Counted from the first letter of the stretch, positions 1 to 15,500 are shown. The stretch is 64,000 nt of DNA from Lanius collurio (GCA_020086605.1 JACBWW010000012.1:16455897-16519896); one strand, 5' to 3'. Notes: generated from the letters alone by a model not told the origin. Numbers and translations are program-made.

Positions 1-877
1 CTGAGGATGCCACTGTCCCCTCCTGTGGAATGTTTCCTGCTCTTGGCACTTCAGTTCTACTAGAGCAATGTGCCTTTTCCACAGTGGTTTTCACTGCTGC
101 ATCAAAATTTTCAGCTTCATTCCCCTGGTTCACAGGCTCTGTGGCAACTCAGAGCTGCACAGCACAGCAGCTTATGCTTCTGTGGACCATGGGCTGGCTG
201 TGCTCCAGAGCAGCCCTATGACAGAAAGAACAGCTTGAGGGTTACAGTCAATTAGCATAAATTGCCAAGGGCCCAAAATATGTTGTAGAGCCAGTGTGGA
301 TTGTTCAGCCTCAAAACATGTTGTCTTTTTCTTCCTTCCTTTTTTCTTTGCTGACTCTGTGGAGGAGAAAAAGCTTAGAGCTCATTTTTGTCATTCTCAG
401 AGGAGGGATGTAGATGATGCATCTGGAAGAGTAAGGCCAAAAGCATCTCCTAATATCCAGGAGACCCCAGGCTTTTGTTTTTGTCACTGCATGTCTTATC
501 TTTTGAAATGTAAGCATTTGAGGCTGGGGGTTGGCAGTATTTGGATGTGTTATACAGTGCTGAACATACTTTTGGCTCTTATTTAGTAATTATAACAATT
601 AATAAGAAATACCATATGGCTAAAAATATTGTAACTCTCAAAAGAATTCTTGGGCCATTTATTTTTTGTGCGTATGAGTGTGGGCCTCATTTAAGCCAAT
701 TATTTTTGTATTAACAGGCATTGGCTATGCCATCCTTCTGCTTTTGTTTTTAGAAGTATTCGGATTTTTACAAGAAGTGTGAAGAGTGAATGAAAAAAAA
801 AGTCCGTTTCCTAATACTTGTCTTATAAAATTAAATTTTATGGTTGAATAATCCTATATTTAATCCTCAAAGGATTG

Positions 878-895
878 TGTCCCCTCGGGGGGACA
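878..895. repeat. Short GC hairpin
   Basis: TGTCCCC and GGGGACA flank a four-base TCGG loop. It is short and probably incidental. Confidence 0.6.
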
Positions 896-3800
896 TTCTC
901 TGTGCCCTCAGGTACCTGCTTTCAAAATGTCAGAGGATGGGAGATGAATCCAAATGAATTAATGAACCCAAATCCTTGTTTGGAAATCAGGTGGTATTTG
1001 ATTATGGATTTACCATCTTAAACCACAAATGTGAAATTCATGGACTAGAGGCATATTACTCTCAAAATTTAATTTCTAGGTTGTGTTCTGCTTTTTGGAC
1101 AATGCAGCAAAATACGATAAAGTCCCTTTTACTCCCTGTGTCATCAATTATGGGAGACGGGGAAATCTCAGTCTTCAGTGTTTCAAGATGAAATTTTTAG
1201 GTCTAGCAGAGATGATCCCTTTTAGCATGGCATAGACAAGTGTAAAGCCTCTTTTGTCCTATGGATTGAAGGGATGCAAGTTTTATATCCATGGAGGAAT
1301 GGAGATCACACATGGTCCTGGTGTATCTCCAGACTGCTTCTGTGTGTCCCACTTTTTGGGCTGGAGGCCTATTGTCACAGGCTGTGACAAAAGTTTCTGT
1401 TCCTGTTCAGTGATATTTTGACAGCAGAGTGTTGTTACTGAGCCCGTGATCTTGTGCAAAGGATGCATCCAGGTGTGTTTGTACTGGGCAACAGCATCCA
1501 CAAGGGAGCAGAAAACACAGACCAAGGACTTGGGTCACCTCTGTACTTAAATTATCAAAGAAGGACTTACAGTTGATTTTTAAAGTAATGAATGAACTTA
1601 TAGAGGTGTATTTCTCTAAAATTCAGCCATGAGTAGAATATGTTGCTTATTGCTGTTAAGGAAGAACTGGCATAGTGTGCCCATTTCACTGATAATTTCA
1701 GAACTATTTCCTGTGTTTAAATATTAAGTAGAAATTATTGAAAAGCTTTGACTACTGCCTTTCTGAGAACAAAGATAAGTATATTTTTAAAGTGTGTTCT
1801 GATATGCTGAAGGGGAACACAGGGAAAAGATGTGCAGAAGAATGCAGGTCTGTGTTAGTATTTTTTAAAAAAACAACCAAGACATTATTTTGTGAAGTAA
1901 CGTTGTTTTGTGGTGGCAGATGTATAAAGACATTGGTTGTTTCAACATCAGGTGTCACTGCCAGATGAATAACAAGAGTGTGTGAAGAACTGCAGTCGGA
2001 TCAGCAAGGCCGATTCTTACCAGTCAGAGAGCTTTTGGAGATTAGGGTATAGCACAGAGAATTTATTGAGGTGATTTATCCACAGTGCTTGTGAATATAC
2101 TATATCCATACTCTGTCTCAACTGGTGTAGAGTGCATATCAATACCTACAAATGTATTATTAATGTTACTTTTGGAAAGCAGTACATTTTTCCATAGTTT
2201 CAATATCCTTCATGTTCATGGATTTTGAACATAACTCTAAAACTCACAGTAAATCTTCTGCTGTTGAAACAAATAAATTTTGGGAAAACATAAAAAATAC
2301 TTCTAAAAATTACATTTGATAACAATACTCAGTCAGCCTTTCTGGTACCGAGAGCCCCTGACAACTAGAAATGGAAGCTTCTATGAAAGAGTTCTGAAAG
2401 AGGCAAAGGAGGAAAACAGAATATTTTGGTTTTGCCTGTGGGGCTGTCTTCTTCTTTTGGAAGCTTCCATCAGTAGGTGTGGTTTGTAGAAATGACCGGT
2501 GGAGAAAAAAGGCAGCAGATGAAGGACTATTTCATGTTTAGTGCTCTGCTTTTCCTCTGCATCCCTAAGTTCTTCTGCTATGAGGAAAAGGAAACCAAAA
2601 AGACTTGGTAGAGGGGGAGACCAAGAACTTTTCTTTTACAGTCAGCAATAAGACAATCATGTGAGAAAAGACCCTTCATCTTGTGTGGTTTCCTCTGTCA
2701 TGATATCAGAGAGGGTGAGTTGTCTCTGCTTCACGATGTCAAGCGGTTCTTTATCTGTTCTCCTCATGCTCACAAAATCCACTGGCTGACCATGCTGACA
2801 TTGCCTCCTGCCCAGCCCTGAAGATCCATAAATTTTATTGCTCAGCATCTACAGCCAGGGAAGAGTTACCAAAAGAAATAACACCTTTACAGCCACCAAA
2901 GAAGGACCCCTACCTAGAATTTCTTGTTGAAGCATTTCTGAGTGCTCCTTGTGAAGTGCAGAGAAAGGAGTCTGGCAGAGCTGCCCATTTTGGCATCCCT
3001 TTGGAAACTACTACTGGAGGTTTGAGAAGAGTGGAGTGGGCAAGGGTAGCTCCCCCAGCAAGGGTGGGGGAGATTGCTTTCAGATCAGTGTGGTACACTG
3101 CACTTCAAAGCTGTAGTGAGGAGGAAAATGAAGTTGTTCCGGGAGGCCAGTCATCTGTGGCTGATTTTTCATAGCAAAGCATGTTTTCTACAGTGCATCT
3201 GTGCAAGAGTAGGAAACAGTCATGAATTTGGCATTGAGAAAATTTTGCCTTTATAAAGTTATTAGCCGCAATGGTTTCATTTTGACAGCCCTGAAATAAA
3301 CAAGACACTGAAATGAGAGCTTCTCAGGTTTGGAAAATTCAAAACTGGTGTCTTTGCACTGAGTTATGGTAGAACACTGTGGAAGCCTCTGGTAAATGAG
3401 CTTTAGGGATTTACATCCTTATGGTTGCTTTTCTGAGTAAGCCAATGCAGGTAAGCTAGGATGCCAATAGTGTTATGTTTGTCATTATATAAGATCAAAA
3501 ATGTGCTCATTTATAAAATGCATTCCAATCTCAAGACCCTGTTAATTTCAAAGAATTTTAGCATCCAGTTTGAGTGTTTTAATGAAGACATAAATCACCA
3601 GTCATAAGCACCTCTTGCTACTTTCATATATAAAATCAGTAGCTGCATTAGAGGTTCACTGGTATTCATAGTGCTTTTGGTTACTACTGATGATGTATTT
3701 TTCTGACAGGTCTGGGACTTTATGATTTATAATAAACTATGAGAATAATGGATTGGGAACTATATGTGTCTGAGGGAGACATAGTCTACTGAATTTGCCA

Positions 3801-6096
3801 TATATTTCAGTGTTTTAAAATATTAATTTATTTTTATTCCATTACCTAATCCATTGTCCGTTGTTCAGCATAAGAGAATTTCAGCCTGTCTGCCATACAT
3901 GCATTGAGCACATCTGCTAGCCTGTGGTACACTCATCAGGCTCTGTAGGTTGTTAAGATACTGCCTCTAAGGCAAGTTTGCATATGAACTGCATCAATCT
4001 TGTGCTTTCTTCCCCTTCTCCTACCCCATTTTGATTTTTAGAGGACGTTGGTACTGCTGGCTGTCATAGGGATGTGGTAGATTGTTCAACAGGAAAAGGG
4101 GAGATGCATAGCTTTGCCCATAGTACATTTAGGTTGTTACCTCCAAGCTCTGCAACAGCAGGGGACACGACATGGAAAGAGTCACCAGGGACTTTGCTGT
4201 TGCAATAACATTCTAGTGAGGGCAGTGGAATTTCAGAACTCCTGTTTTGAGCCCAAAAGCCTTTACAACCCCCACCAAGGACTGGGAACATGTTGTTTAA
4301 GTGCTCTACAGACACAGAGGTGAGACACATATGAGTGAAGTGTATACCCTGCTCTTCTGTGGTCTTGGGGAGAAGACATCACTGTGATGCATTTCACAAA
4401 AGTGTTGCAGAACATCTCAAGTATTTGGTGAGGAGACAGAAAAGCTGCCAAACTATATTCCCTACAGCCTTCACAGAAAAGGCAGAAGCTAAACTGTGTT
4501 GTGGGTGGCATGTCTTCACCCATAAAGAGTGCTTCATGGCACAATTTGGAGATGATGTAAAGGAGAGACCTCAGAAATGTGTGTCTGACTGCTATGCCTC
4601 TATAGCATTCCAGTCAGCAGCCTTCTAGCTATTTACTCAGCTTTGAATGGAATTATATTTGTGATGGCTCCTCTGGAAAGCAAATTTCTGTGATGGAGGG
4701 AATTAATGGGTCTCTTTTTTAAGGGAGCTTTGCTTAGTTCTGTCAGTATGCTAAAAGCACCCCTAGGCTGTTTTTAATGTATATTGGGATTGCAATACTC
4801 TAAAACACTGCTGGCAGTGATGGAGCACCTGCAGTTTTCATTCTTTTAATTTTATTTCCTAGCATTTGAACAGGAATTAATCAGACTGTGAGGAGAGTGC
4901 TGTAAAGTTTAGGTAGAGTTATGGCTGCCCAAGCTGCTTCCCTCAAAAAAAGAATGTCTGTCCATTTCTCTGTGACCCTGTCTATGGTGGCAGTCACTAC
5001 ATCAAATACTTAGCCTGAACAAGAGAAGGGAAGGTCTAGCTGAAGAGAAGATCCAGAATATTTGAATGTCCTGAACTTCTCTAAAAGTTGTTAAAATTGA
5101 GATTAAAGTCCTTAACATACTTTTGTAAAGAGGAGGCTCAGCAAGTACAAGTGTGTGTAATGGGAGGGTGGATGCTTTGGAAATGAGGACTAGTTTTTAG
5201 TATTGTTTAAGAAATACCTCACAGAAGTGAATGAGAATGCAGGAGCCTGAAACATGCTGCATTTACTCCACAACGAGATGAAATATATCACCAAAGGGAA
5301 ACCCTGGGATCTCTGCTGCTCTGAGTACCACCTCTAGCTTTCTTTCTGAATTTTCGTATTTCAGTGTATGAGCTTCTTGATACCAAATTGCTTCATTGCC
5401 ATAAGGAAAAAGTAAAAGTAGTTTATTATTAATGCTTCTATCGAGTCTAAAGATCATACTCTATCTATATTTCTAGCAGTGTTACATCACTCAAATTTCT
5501 TTAATTCCCTGAATCAAGTTCTTCGTGGTCAGAAAGAAGTGCATGATTAGCTTGGTTTAAGTCACTATCACTCCACTGAAATAAGTTGCACCCTTTTATA
5601 TATACTTTATATATTATGTACTATATTAGTAATATATGGGAATGGTACAGACAAATATGAGAGTTGTGTCTGGCTTTCTCATGTCCTTCTCCTAGAGTTC
5701 ACATTGTTGAAAACACATTATTCTTCAGGACTTGATGAGATAATGCTCATGTTTTAGGTGCAGTTTTACTGCAATTAATAAAATGCTGATACTGTATTGC
5801 AAACCCATATATTTAGTAGAACATTTATTTGCAAAACCTAAAGCTAGTAGATATTCATTAAAGCATCTTTCTGAGGATGTTCCTACTGTTTTCTGCATTA
5901 GTGTAAGTCTCACAGAAATATATATGTAAAGGCTCTGCAAGTCCTTTTTTACATGCAGCTACTCACATAAATCACTGAAATCCATCAAGCATCTCTTAAT
6001 TTATTTTCTGGTTCTGACAACTTCTTTCTTTTGCTAGTACAGGCATTTAAGCACTGTCAAAACACAGCTTCAAATTCTCATCTTGTTTTCTTTGAT

Positions 6097-6125
6097 AATT
6101 AAATTTTGAGGAGAAAAATTTAATT
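6097..6125. repeat. 11-bp AT-rich inverted repeat
   Basis: AATTAAATTTT and AAAATTTAATT are separated by seven bases and form a perfect 11-bp stem. The low sequence complexity makes chance origin likely. Confidence 0.7.
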
Positions 6126-6276
6126 CAATAGATCATCTTTGGATTTATACTGCTATTAAATGTGATCTGGTTCACTCTGCATCTGTTCCAATGAGAAGGC
6201 GATCTGTTGAATAATTTTAACATTTTCATATCCTGTGTTTACTGCATTTGCTTTAAATTTTGCCTATTTATGACAG

Positions 6277-6299
6277 TCCTAGATAGCAGCTATCTAGGA
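6277..6299. repeat. Perfect 10-bp inverted repeat, 3-base loop
   Basis: TCCTAGATAG, CAG, CTATCTAGGA form a perfect hairpin. No transposon ends or target duplications are visible around it. Confidence 0.8.
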
Positions 6300-9200
6300 T
6301 AGTTTATTGTCATGTGAGAGACCAATAGTGGACATCTGGCCGGGGTAGGACGCTCCATAGGAAAATGATCCCCTGAAGTGCACCGATTTTGAGCTATGCA
6401 CAGCCCAAGGAGGAAAGTTGTGCAGAGTGACAGATGGATGCCTCTGGTTGACCTCGCTGTAGGTGCAGGAGGAGCAGATGGCAGCCAGGGTAATGTCCAG
6501 ACATATGATTTTAGGTACCTTTGACCCTCAGCATAGCTGCATACAGTAGCAAGACTGGAGTCTTGTGAGTCACCTTTCCATGGTGCAATGTGCATCTCTG
6601 GTAATTCAGGCACAGACACAGTTATGAGCAATTATGAAAGAATAATGTTGTCCATTATTTCTTCTTCTGAGGTTCTTGTGGTATCTTGCATAACTGAAGA
6701 ACTCATATCTTATTACTGAGGTCCACAAATTAATTACCTTTGACTATTTCTGTCCTTTGTGTGCTATAAATACATGCTGTATGCAGAAAAGGATAGTGTA
6801 ACCATGCACATAATTAGTTTCTCTGCCTGGTTTGCAGGTGGGAAGCCAAATGTATGCAGGGGAGGTGACTACAGGTAACTAATTGAGATAGCTTACTATG
6901 CAAGGTATGTGAAGACTCTCAGCAAATCAGTGGTAGAACAGAGCTGCAGAGCCATTTTTTCAGTGTGATTCCGGGTTGTGGTAGATTTTTGGTGAACATT
7001 GCCCAAATTCTGAAGTTTTCCTCTAAACATTTGTTTTTCCTTGACTGGTCTTAGTTCAGATGATGACTTGATCAAAGCAGAAGGGGCATGATTTGACCTG
7101 AGATTGCTTTTATTTCTCTGAGATGGCTAAATAGTTCTCCTTCTTTCTTGGATGAAGTAATGCCTGATCATGTGAATAGACATTAATCTCTACTGAGAAC
7201 ATTTTGTATAATGGGAAAATGGAAAGAAAATGAAACCAGGCTTTTATGCAGAACTTGGCTTTCTTCTTCTGTAGCAGAAAGACATTAGTGTTTTATAGGA
7301 AGGGTCCAAGTTCTTCCTTTTTTGGCCTCAGCCAGCAAGCAGCTAAAGGCTAGATACAGCAAAGTGACTGCACAGCCAGGGTATAGAGACCAGGCTAATC
7401 TCTGGTATGACAGACCCCTTTGACCACTGAAGAGCTCTGCAGTAGCCACAGCAGCAGTCTTGCTCACAGTAATGGACTCATATAAGAAAACCCTAATTCT
7501 GGGAAGCTTCTTCCTCTCACCTGTGAACAGATCCATCAGTCTCTCTCTCACACCTTTCAGGAGCTGCTGGAAATCGGTATGTAAAGATAAATGAGGCTAT
7601 TTAAGGTTAGGAGGGTGAAGTTCCTGCTACCAGAAGAGTTTGACAATACAGCCATTGTCAAGGTTGTGCTCCTCAAATGCCAGGGACAAAGGCACAAAAG
7701 TTGAGGAAAACTTTCTGTAGCTTATTATTTCTGGTGATAATAATAGCCTTTTTGTGTTCAAGCAGGAGAAGGACTCATTTTTTAAACCCTGTGCACATAT
7801 GTGCAATACCATCCTGGATCCTAATGCATTTGAAATCTGAACTGAAAGAAGATGAGCAAAAGCTTTACTTTAGCATTGGAAAATTGAAACAATGTATGAT
7901 GTGGCTTCTGCAAGATTGGAGGGATATTTGATGGTTCTAAAGTCTACCCTCAAGGCCCACTCAGTGCTTTAGTGCACATTATTCACTCATTTTGTCAATC
8001 AGTCTAGCTTACTGAATTAGAGGGGAAATTGATCCTGTGTTAATTTTTCTTCTTTCTAGTCTTCAGTATTGTAGAAATTAAAACTAAGCCGCAAAGAGTA
8101 AATAACTTGATTATTATTTCACTCAGAACTGTATAGTAATTGTAAATCCTGAAGATAGTTGCTGTGTGATAAGTACTCTGCTGTCACAGGGAGCTCATCT
8201 TCAGGAGAGGCAGAATTCCCCTATTTCCCTATGATCACTGAGGCTTTATGAGGGAGAAAAGCAACACGTAAGTTACATTTACAAAGGCAGTCTTTATTGC
8301 CAAAGTGGATAAACTACAGGGAAATGGTAGTGCCTGTTGAGCACGTGGTAGGACATCTTTGCCTGCCACAAGACATGAAATAAGTGTATTTCTTTCCCTT
8401 TTTAGTGTATACTGAAATCTTTGCCCCTTCTCTTCAGTTGTCATCTTTGTTAGAAGCTGACCAAGAATATGGCATAATCATATTATGTCATATCAGATCA
8501 TAGTACTCAATGGGTACACTGAGCACACGCTGAAATGTTTGTGTGTTCCTCTTCCTTATTCACTTTCCCTGGGAGACGTGAGATTGCACATTCTGTTAAG
8601 AATCACAGACTCAAATCCTCTTTGTTGATGTTGGGTGTTTTTGGCTATGTTGGATTTTCTTACTGTCTCATGTACTTTTTTTTTTCTGACAGTTTCTTTA
8701 TCTGCCATGTATTTTTGTACTCATTGTGCAGCTTCTCTTGGTCTCTCACATTTACTCAGCTTGCTGACCATGGCCAGTGGCATTACCATGCTGACTAATG
8801 CCCAGCCAGGAGCCATGTCTTGTCTCAAGCATGGCAGAGCAGGGCTGAGATCTTGCTCTGAATAACTGGCTCCACTGCCACCTTCAGTGTTTAAATCTCC
8901 CATTTGACCTTGGAAGACTTGGTCCATCTTTTGCCTTGTTTCCCCATCCCTGTACCCTGCTTGGCCCATGTCCTGTGCAGAGACTGGGACATGCAAACAG
9001 AGCAGAACTCATGGCTGTAAGTAATGGGTTGATTTAATATCATCTTGTAGTTTTTTGGTTTTTTTTAATTGAAGCCAACTGCCTTCAGCAGCACTCACAG
9101 ATGAAATGGTCTTTAAGTGCTGGTGAGCTTTAGCAGGAAAGAAACCACTTACTCTGTGTGAACCTGAGTGTGCCTTGGAGGCTTCTCTAAAAAAGAACAT

Positions 9201-12200
9201 TTGAAGAAAACAAGAGCTGATTTCAAGTCTGCTCAGAGCATCCACTACAAAACAGACTCAGTCCTGCCCTGTTCCTCTCATTCTTATTGGTTTGTAAATG
9301 GCAGTTAAGGAAGCTTTCATGCTGACCCTTTGGAATCACTCTTACAAAAGAAAGCATAGACTTTTTGGGTTTATTCCATGTGTGCATAGATACAGTGGCA
9401 TGATTAAGACTTTGCATGTACAGAGATTGAGAGAAACCAGGAGCTGGCTTATCAGCTCAGGAGAGGTGTCCTGCTCTGGCAGTGGCTTCTGGGTACATGC
9501 TGAGCATGGTGAATATGTGAGTAAGATGTTTGCACTGGAGATGAGCACATACTGTGCCTGTGAGGGAAGGGGTGCTGCTCCTAACCTTGTGCTTACAAAG
9601 CATTCGGTGCCTCGTGCCCAGTCACACTCATTCATTTGATATTCTGCTATTAAAAGCTGATTTTATAAAACTGCTTGTTTAGCACAAAATCACAGACACT
9701 GGAAACAGGGAAAAAAATGTATTAGGACATAAACTTTATTTGCACACTCTGCCAGTTGTCTCCAGATGTTCCCACCTCACAGTTTCCAGCCTAATACAGT
9801 CCTGTCTTAAGTCACACCATTCATCTAGAAGTTACCAAGAAATAAAAATTGAAGGTCTATTTTTATTTCTCATAACTACACAGGACACGAAACCTAACTT
9901 GGATGACACAGAGCTAGAATTGTGTGGGAAAGGCCACAAAATTTTTCTTTGTCTCCTTTTTTTATCTGTATACCTTCGGTTTTGGTTGAGCTTCATTTAT
10001 TTCCCATTAACCCACATGTTCCACTCCTGGCGTATTTTTCTTGTTTGGATGTAAAATGCAGTGGGAAAATACTCCAGTGCATTGCGGAAATTGTCCAGGG
10101 AAAGTTAAAGGTTCCAGTAAATAGACTTTATTTTGGACTGCATATTTTGGAACTTTGGCTCTGTCAGACAGTCTGTCCTTACATTGATCAAAAACCTGAT
10201 TAGGAGTGAACCTCCCCTTTTGTTCCTTCTTTACACAAAGCTGGAGGTGGCTTGGAAAGTATGTTTGAGGAAGCCTTCACAATAACAAATCACTATATTG
10301 CTTAATATATAATAACAATTGCTGCTAGCTACTGCCTGGGAAAAAGCACATTGCGCTTCTTCCTGCTGATGAAACCATGAGCATGGTAAAATGAAGATAT
10401 TTAATCTATCAGCGTTAGTATTCAGAGTGAACAGAGCTTTGTGATAAGTCATAAGATACCAATTCCAGATCTGGAACTGCTGCTTATGCATTGTGCTGGT
10501 TGAAATTAAAAGGGATTTTTGTTTATGTGTTTTTTACTTTTTTCTGTACTTGAAGCACTAGCAGTTTTAAATTGAATCTCAGGAGGGCATGAAGATTTGA
10601 ACTTTAGAAATGAGACATTCCTGTGGCTCTTTCCATTCTCTCATAGCCCTGTATTCTGAGGAATTTGATTATTTTATTTCCTTGCACTCTTAATGATCAG
10701 ACTGTAAAATCCCACTAATGGATTCACTGCTGTCTAATGTGCTGTGTGTACCTGCCAAAATGGCCATGGCACCCCTTTACGGGCCAAACAAGAGCAGCGT
10801 CCCTGGCACCAGATGCTGGCTCTACAGTGAGAAATAGGTAGGCTGTATTCCCATCCAAATACCCTTACCTCCTATTTTCCTGGACGTTTCAAAAAAATAA
10901 TTTTGGAATTTGGCAAGGGAACGGGAGATCATGCATGGACAGATTCCCCTGCACAGATAGCAAAGCAATTACATCCAATTTAAGACGACAGTCATTCAAG
11001 CTGTTCTCCATGGAGCCAAATTGAAGTATACCCAAAGCAGATTGCAGGATGTGAGCCTAAATTTGAAACCTCAATATTCTTAGAACTTTTCTTTTATATT
11101 TAATTATTATTTACTGTTTGTTTATTTTGTAGCACTTCTCTCCTCCTTCATCAAGCAGAGCATTTCCATAAAAATCAGCCAGTTGATTTCTGTAAACGTG
11201 TCAGAATCAAGCTTTCCTTATGAGTAATAAAGAATACATTTATGGGATGATTCTTTTCCACAATGTAGTGCCAGCTCTTCTTTCTACAAGGATAGACTGT
11301 CTCTTCCATGGCAACTGCAATAGAAATAAGAGTTTTCAGTTGAAATATTGTAAAGAGGCTCATAACAATGAGGCCCACCTAGGAATGAGAGGAGGGAATT
11401 GGTTATTTTGAATGGCGTGTTCTGGCCATTTTAGACAGGAATATTTCCTGAAACAGTAGGACAGAAAGTCTCTGAAAACCCAAACACTATCAGGTAAGGA
11501 ATTAACTTCTACTTTATAGTTGCTAAATTGAATTATCACTGGAAGGGAAAAAAGCCCCTTAATGGTTTACCCAGATATTGATTCTCTGTTGTTATCGAAC
11601 CCCAGCTGTTCTGTGGAAAGGAATAGTGGGGTCAAAATATTACCCTTGTTCCACACCACGGAGGATCAATACTTTCAGTATAATTCAGGTAGTTGTAATT
11701 ACAAGGTCTTGACAGCTTTGCCTGTAGGTTAAATGACAGTCAATACCAAGTTGGTAGATTTCTTTTTCCTGAAAGCCCCTAAACGTGTGTTTTTTGCTTC
11801 TTTTCTAACAAGCAGGGATCTTTGAGTCCTAGCATTTACAGACTGTGTGCTCTGCAGACTGGCAGGTCTACTGAGGGTGGGTGTGTAGGATAAACTCTGG
11901 CATCATTTACACCTAGGGATCATATTACTTTGCTTTCCGTGCAGCCTGGAAATCATCCTATTTTAAGATATTTTGGGTCATAGTGGGAATGGGGAGAGGC
12001 ATTTCGTGATCAGGACCAACTTCCCTTTCATGTGAAGGACAAGGCTGAGGTTTCCAAAGCAGCAGCATGTGCTGGTGGATGGGAAAGCAGCTCTGAAATC
12101 AAATCACCAGCACTCCAGAAGGTATGCTGGTGATCTTTCTGAATGGATTGCTGCTGCTCCTGGATTTCAAGTGCTGTCTTGAAATTCTCATCCACAACTG

Positions 12201-12566
12201 CTGTCACAGTGGATTAAATTATTTGTGTTCTTACCACACAACCATAGGGCAAACCATAAGGCTCCTTGTGTACTTGTGTGCATACAGGCACTCATGCCTG
12301 CTTAACTCTCCTGCTTGTGACCTAGTTGCAGGCTTTACAAGAGACATTCTACCCTGGGGGGCTCCTGCTTTACTCCAGCACAGCTCACCACTGCTTCTCA
12401 GCTCTTAGTGACTTCCATCAGTGGGAGGAAGAGGATGGTGCCCAAGACAGCAAGAGCTCAGTGAGACCAATCACCATTGCATTGATAGGACCTGCTTGGC
12501 TGGCCCTGCCTGTGAAATAATGCAGGCAGTACATCATTGAAATGATGCAGGTGCAACTCTATACAT

Positions 12567-12581
12567 AAAAAAAAAAAAAAA
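12567..12581. repeat. A15 homopolymer
   Basis: Fifteen consecutive A. No retrocopy or SINE sequence is recognisable upstream. Confidence 0.95.
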
Positions 12582-15500
12582 TGATGGCGTGGTGCTAATC
12601 AGCATTAAAATAAAAGCAGCACAGTCTGCTGTCCTAAGAGACCCCAGTGCTGGGGCACTTCAAGCCCAGCTGAGCACAGCCCAGCTCTGCATGCTAAGTC
12701 CCAAGAGCCCAGAAACTAACCACGTGGGTACAGCCTGTGGTGCTATGTGTGCATCAGTTTGATATTTTTGGGTGCTGCTGAGTGGTCCAACTTACATAGC
12801 ATTAACGAGGGAAAAACCCCAACTGAATTACATCAGTTTATAAATGTTGAATGCTTTTCCTGACATTCAGTAAAGTCTGTGGTGGTGGAAGAGTTTATAG
12901 ACTGATCTATGTATTTCCTGGGAGTATGTTCATGTTGAAATTTTTATATTGTCAGCCTGCATTACAAGGAAGAACAAGTAGATATCTTACCTTGATCTCC
13001 CTATCCAGAACCTCTCAAAAAATTGATATTCACCTAATATCTGATGTGGGAACTTCCAATGGAGTTTTCCATGTCTTTGGAACAATCCAACAGCTCAAAA
13101 ATTTTAGTTGTCTTTCATGACAGTTCCCTCATCTGGAGGGAGTTTGATCACAAGTAGATACAAAAGGAAAAAATCCTGAACTTCACAAAGATATGTCGTT
13201 AATTATTACCACTGATGGAAACTGGAAGAAAATCCCTGTCTCACCCTTGCAAATAATATTTATTCTCCTGCTGTATATTTCATCTGAAAAAAATAGTTTC
13301 CTTAGTAGCATCTAGGAATCACACTGTGACAGAGGGAAGTGTGCCACCCTATGAATAATAAATAAACTGTCAGCAGTACCCAAAACCTACAAATTTTTAG
13401 AGGTCTGTCATCTTAGAAATCACTAGACTAAACCATACTTAGCCAGTAAGACCAGATGAGATAATAGAGGAGTTACAGACTGTCCCTGCTGTGGACAGCT
13501 GGTAAAGTAATTTAATTTTTAGCTGGAGATTTATATCTGCAGACTTTCACCTTAAAGTCTCTGAATTCAGAAGCACAGAAAAGAATTATATCTATCTATA
13601 AGTATATATATAGTTCTTATATGTTTTAAAGAATGAGAATTTATTTCTGAGTTAGGATGTAAGTTTTCAAGCTTAAGTTGTTCTAATAAAATAAAAATGG
13701 TTTGATACACCAAGTTCACAAAAAATATTTGAAGGTCAGTGTGAGCAACATAACCTCATATTTTCCATGTGAAGCTGTTTAGCAAAATGGAGACATCTTT
13801 CAGTTTGAAATTTCTATAATCGCTCTGCAATTGTGGGATAGACAGATAATCAATTGGAATTTTGATTTTTTACTTACACTGAAAATCCAGCCTGATCCTT
13901 GTTTTCACTGAAACATTTGCTGTTAAAATAATTTGGATCTCCTTTAGATAGGAATGCCTAGAGCAGGATTTTCAACTAATAAATGCAACAGAATGGGGAA
14001 ACAATGTTTACAGGCATCCCTTGAGTCTCAATCAAGGCATTAGCAATGGTTATTGTAATAACAAAGGAAGGTGCATCCCCTCTTGGCAAATTCCTGTTGT
14101 TTGCTTATCTCGTGTGCAGCTCTCTGGTGTTTTATTTGAAGAACATTTATTGATTGTTCCTCATTAACAATCATGTTGTATTGAATGAAAAGAGTCAAGT
14201 CATGTTTGATATACTGCCCTCAAACCCTTAGGCTTAGCACATCCATCCTGGTTCCATTTTTTCCCTGACTGCTTCTATTCATTAGTTTTAATGGACACTT
14301 TGAAAACTGTGTGATTAGGAACTGATTGTGTTTAATTTTTTTTTTTGTTTTGTTTTTTCTTTAATGAGGGGAGAGGTCTTATGTTGAAGGAACATACCAC
14401 CTCACATACCAGGCACATCCGACACTTAGATATGGATATATCTAATCTGATACTTTCTTACTGAGAATGGCAAATATGTTGGATGAGAGTACAGGAGGTT
14501 CCCTAGAGAACAACTGCTAGCTTAACTTTGCTTGTGACTGACTTTTGTCCTGAAACAAAAGAGCTTATTGTTCCATTTTAAGCTAGCTAGATTAGCAGTG
14601 TGCTGTTCTTTTTTTTCCCCTTCATTAGAGCTAGATTGGCTCTTGATGATTCTGATTAAATTCCCCTTTCTACAAGAATAACACAGGCCAGTTTGTGTTC
14701 ATCTCTCCTGTTCAATTTTATTTCTACAGCTTCTATTTTCACACATCTTGCTATTCTACAATTCTAGATACTGTTGAATTTCCAGACAGAGTAAATAGAC
14801 ATGTTAAATTTATCTATCAATATTAGTGTGCAGAACTGTCTCACAATCCCTTTTGTGCATGTCATCTCTAAGCCTTAAATCTTCATCTCTTCAACTTACC
14901 CTTAAGGATAATCCTGATGGACTTTAATTATTTTTAACATCATTCGCATTTTGCTCCTGCCAGGAAAGGTATTGATAATTCTGGGGTTCAACATAATACT
15001 TTTTATCTGATTGTATCTATTCCTGAACCATACAGCTATACTTCTGCTTCATCATATTTAGCAGAATATTGGCTATGTAATTAAAAAGGATAATAAGATG
15101 TTGTAATGTTACTTGATAATTGTATAAACAAACCATAATTCCAAGAAGTGACATTTTTACAATCATCAGCTAATTGAACTTAAACTTATAAATAATTGGG
15201 GATGGATGACCTCTGTTTGAAGAATGTAGTCCTACTCCTTCAGTGTAACCGTAATTCTGCTGTCTGAGTCATCAATTCCCAAGCTGCCTGTTTTTCCCTG
15301 GATGGCAATGCTGTGCACATGCATCATGCAGCACTGACACAAACACAGTTTATTAAGCCACTTTCATCTCTGGTGAAAGTAAATGCTACTGCTGATGCCT
15401 GCTACAAAGTCATCTATATCAGCTGAAAAAGTTCTGCTATTGTTGTCATGTTATAGGCCATAATCCTTCAGAGCTCTGGAAAAAGATAACAGTGCCAGCT

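Noticed and set aside
2518..2611. Short frame MKDYFMFSALLFLCIPKF resembling a signal peptide
   Set aside because: It stops after 31 codons, has no splice donor in a sensible place and no homology. A hydrophobic run in T-rich DNA explains it.
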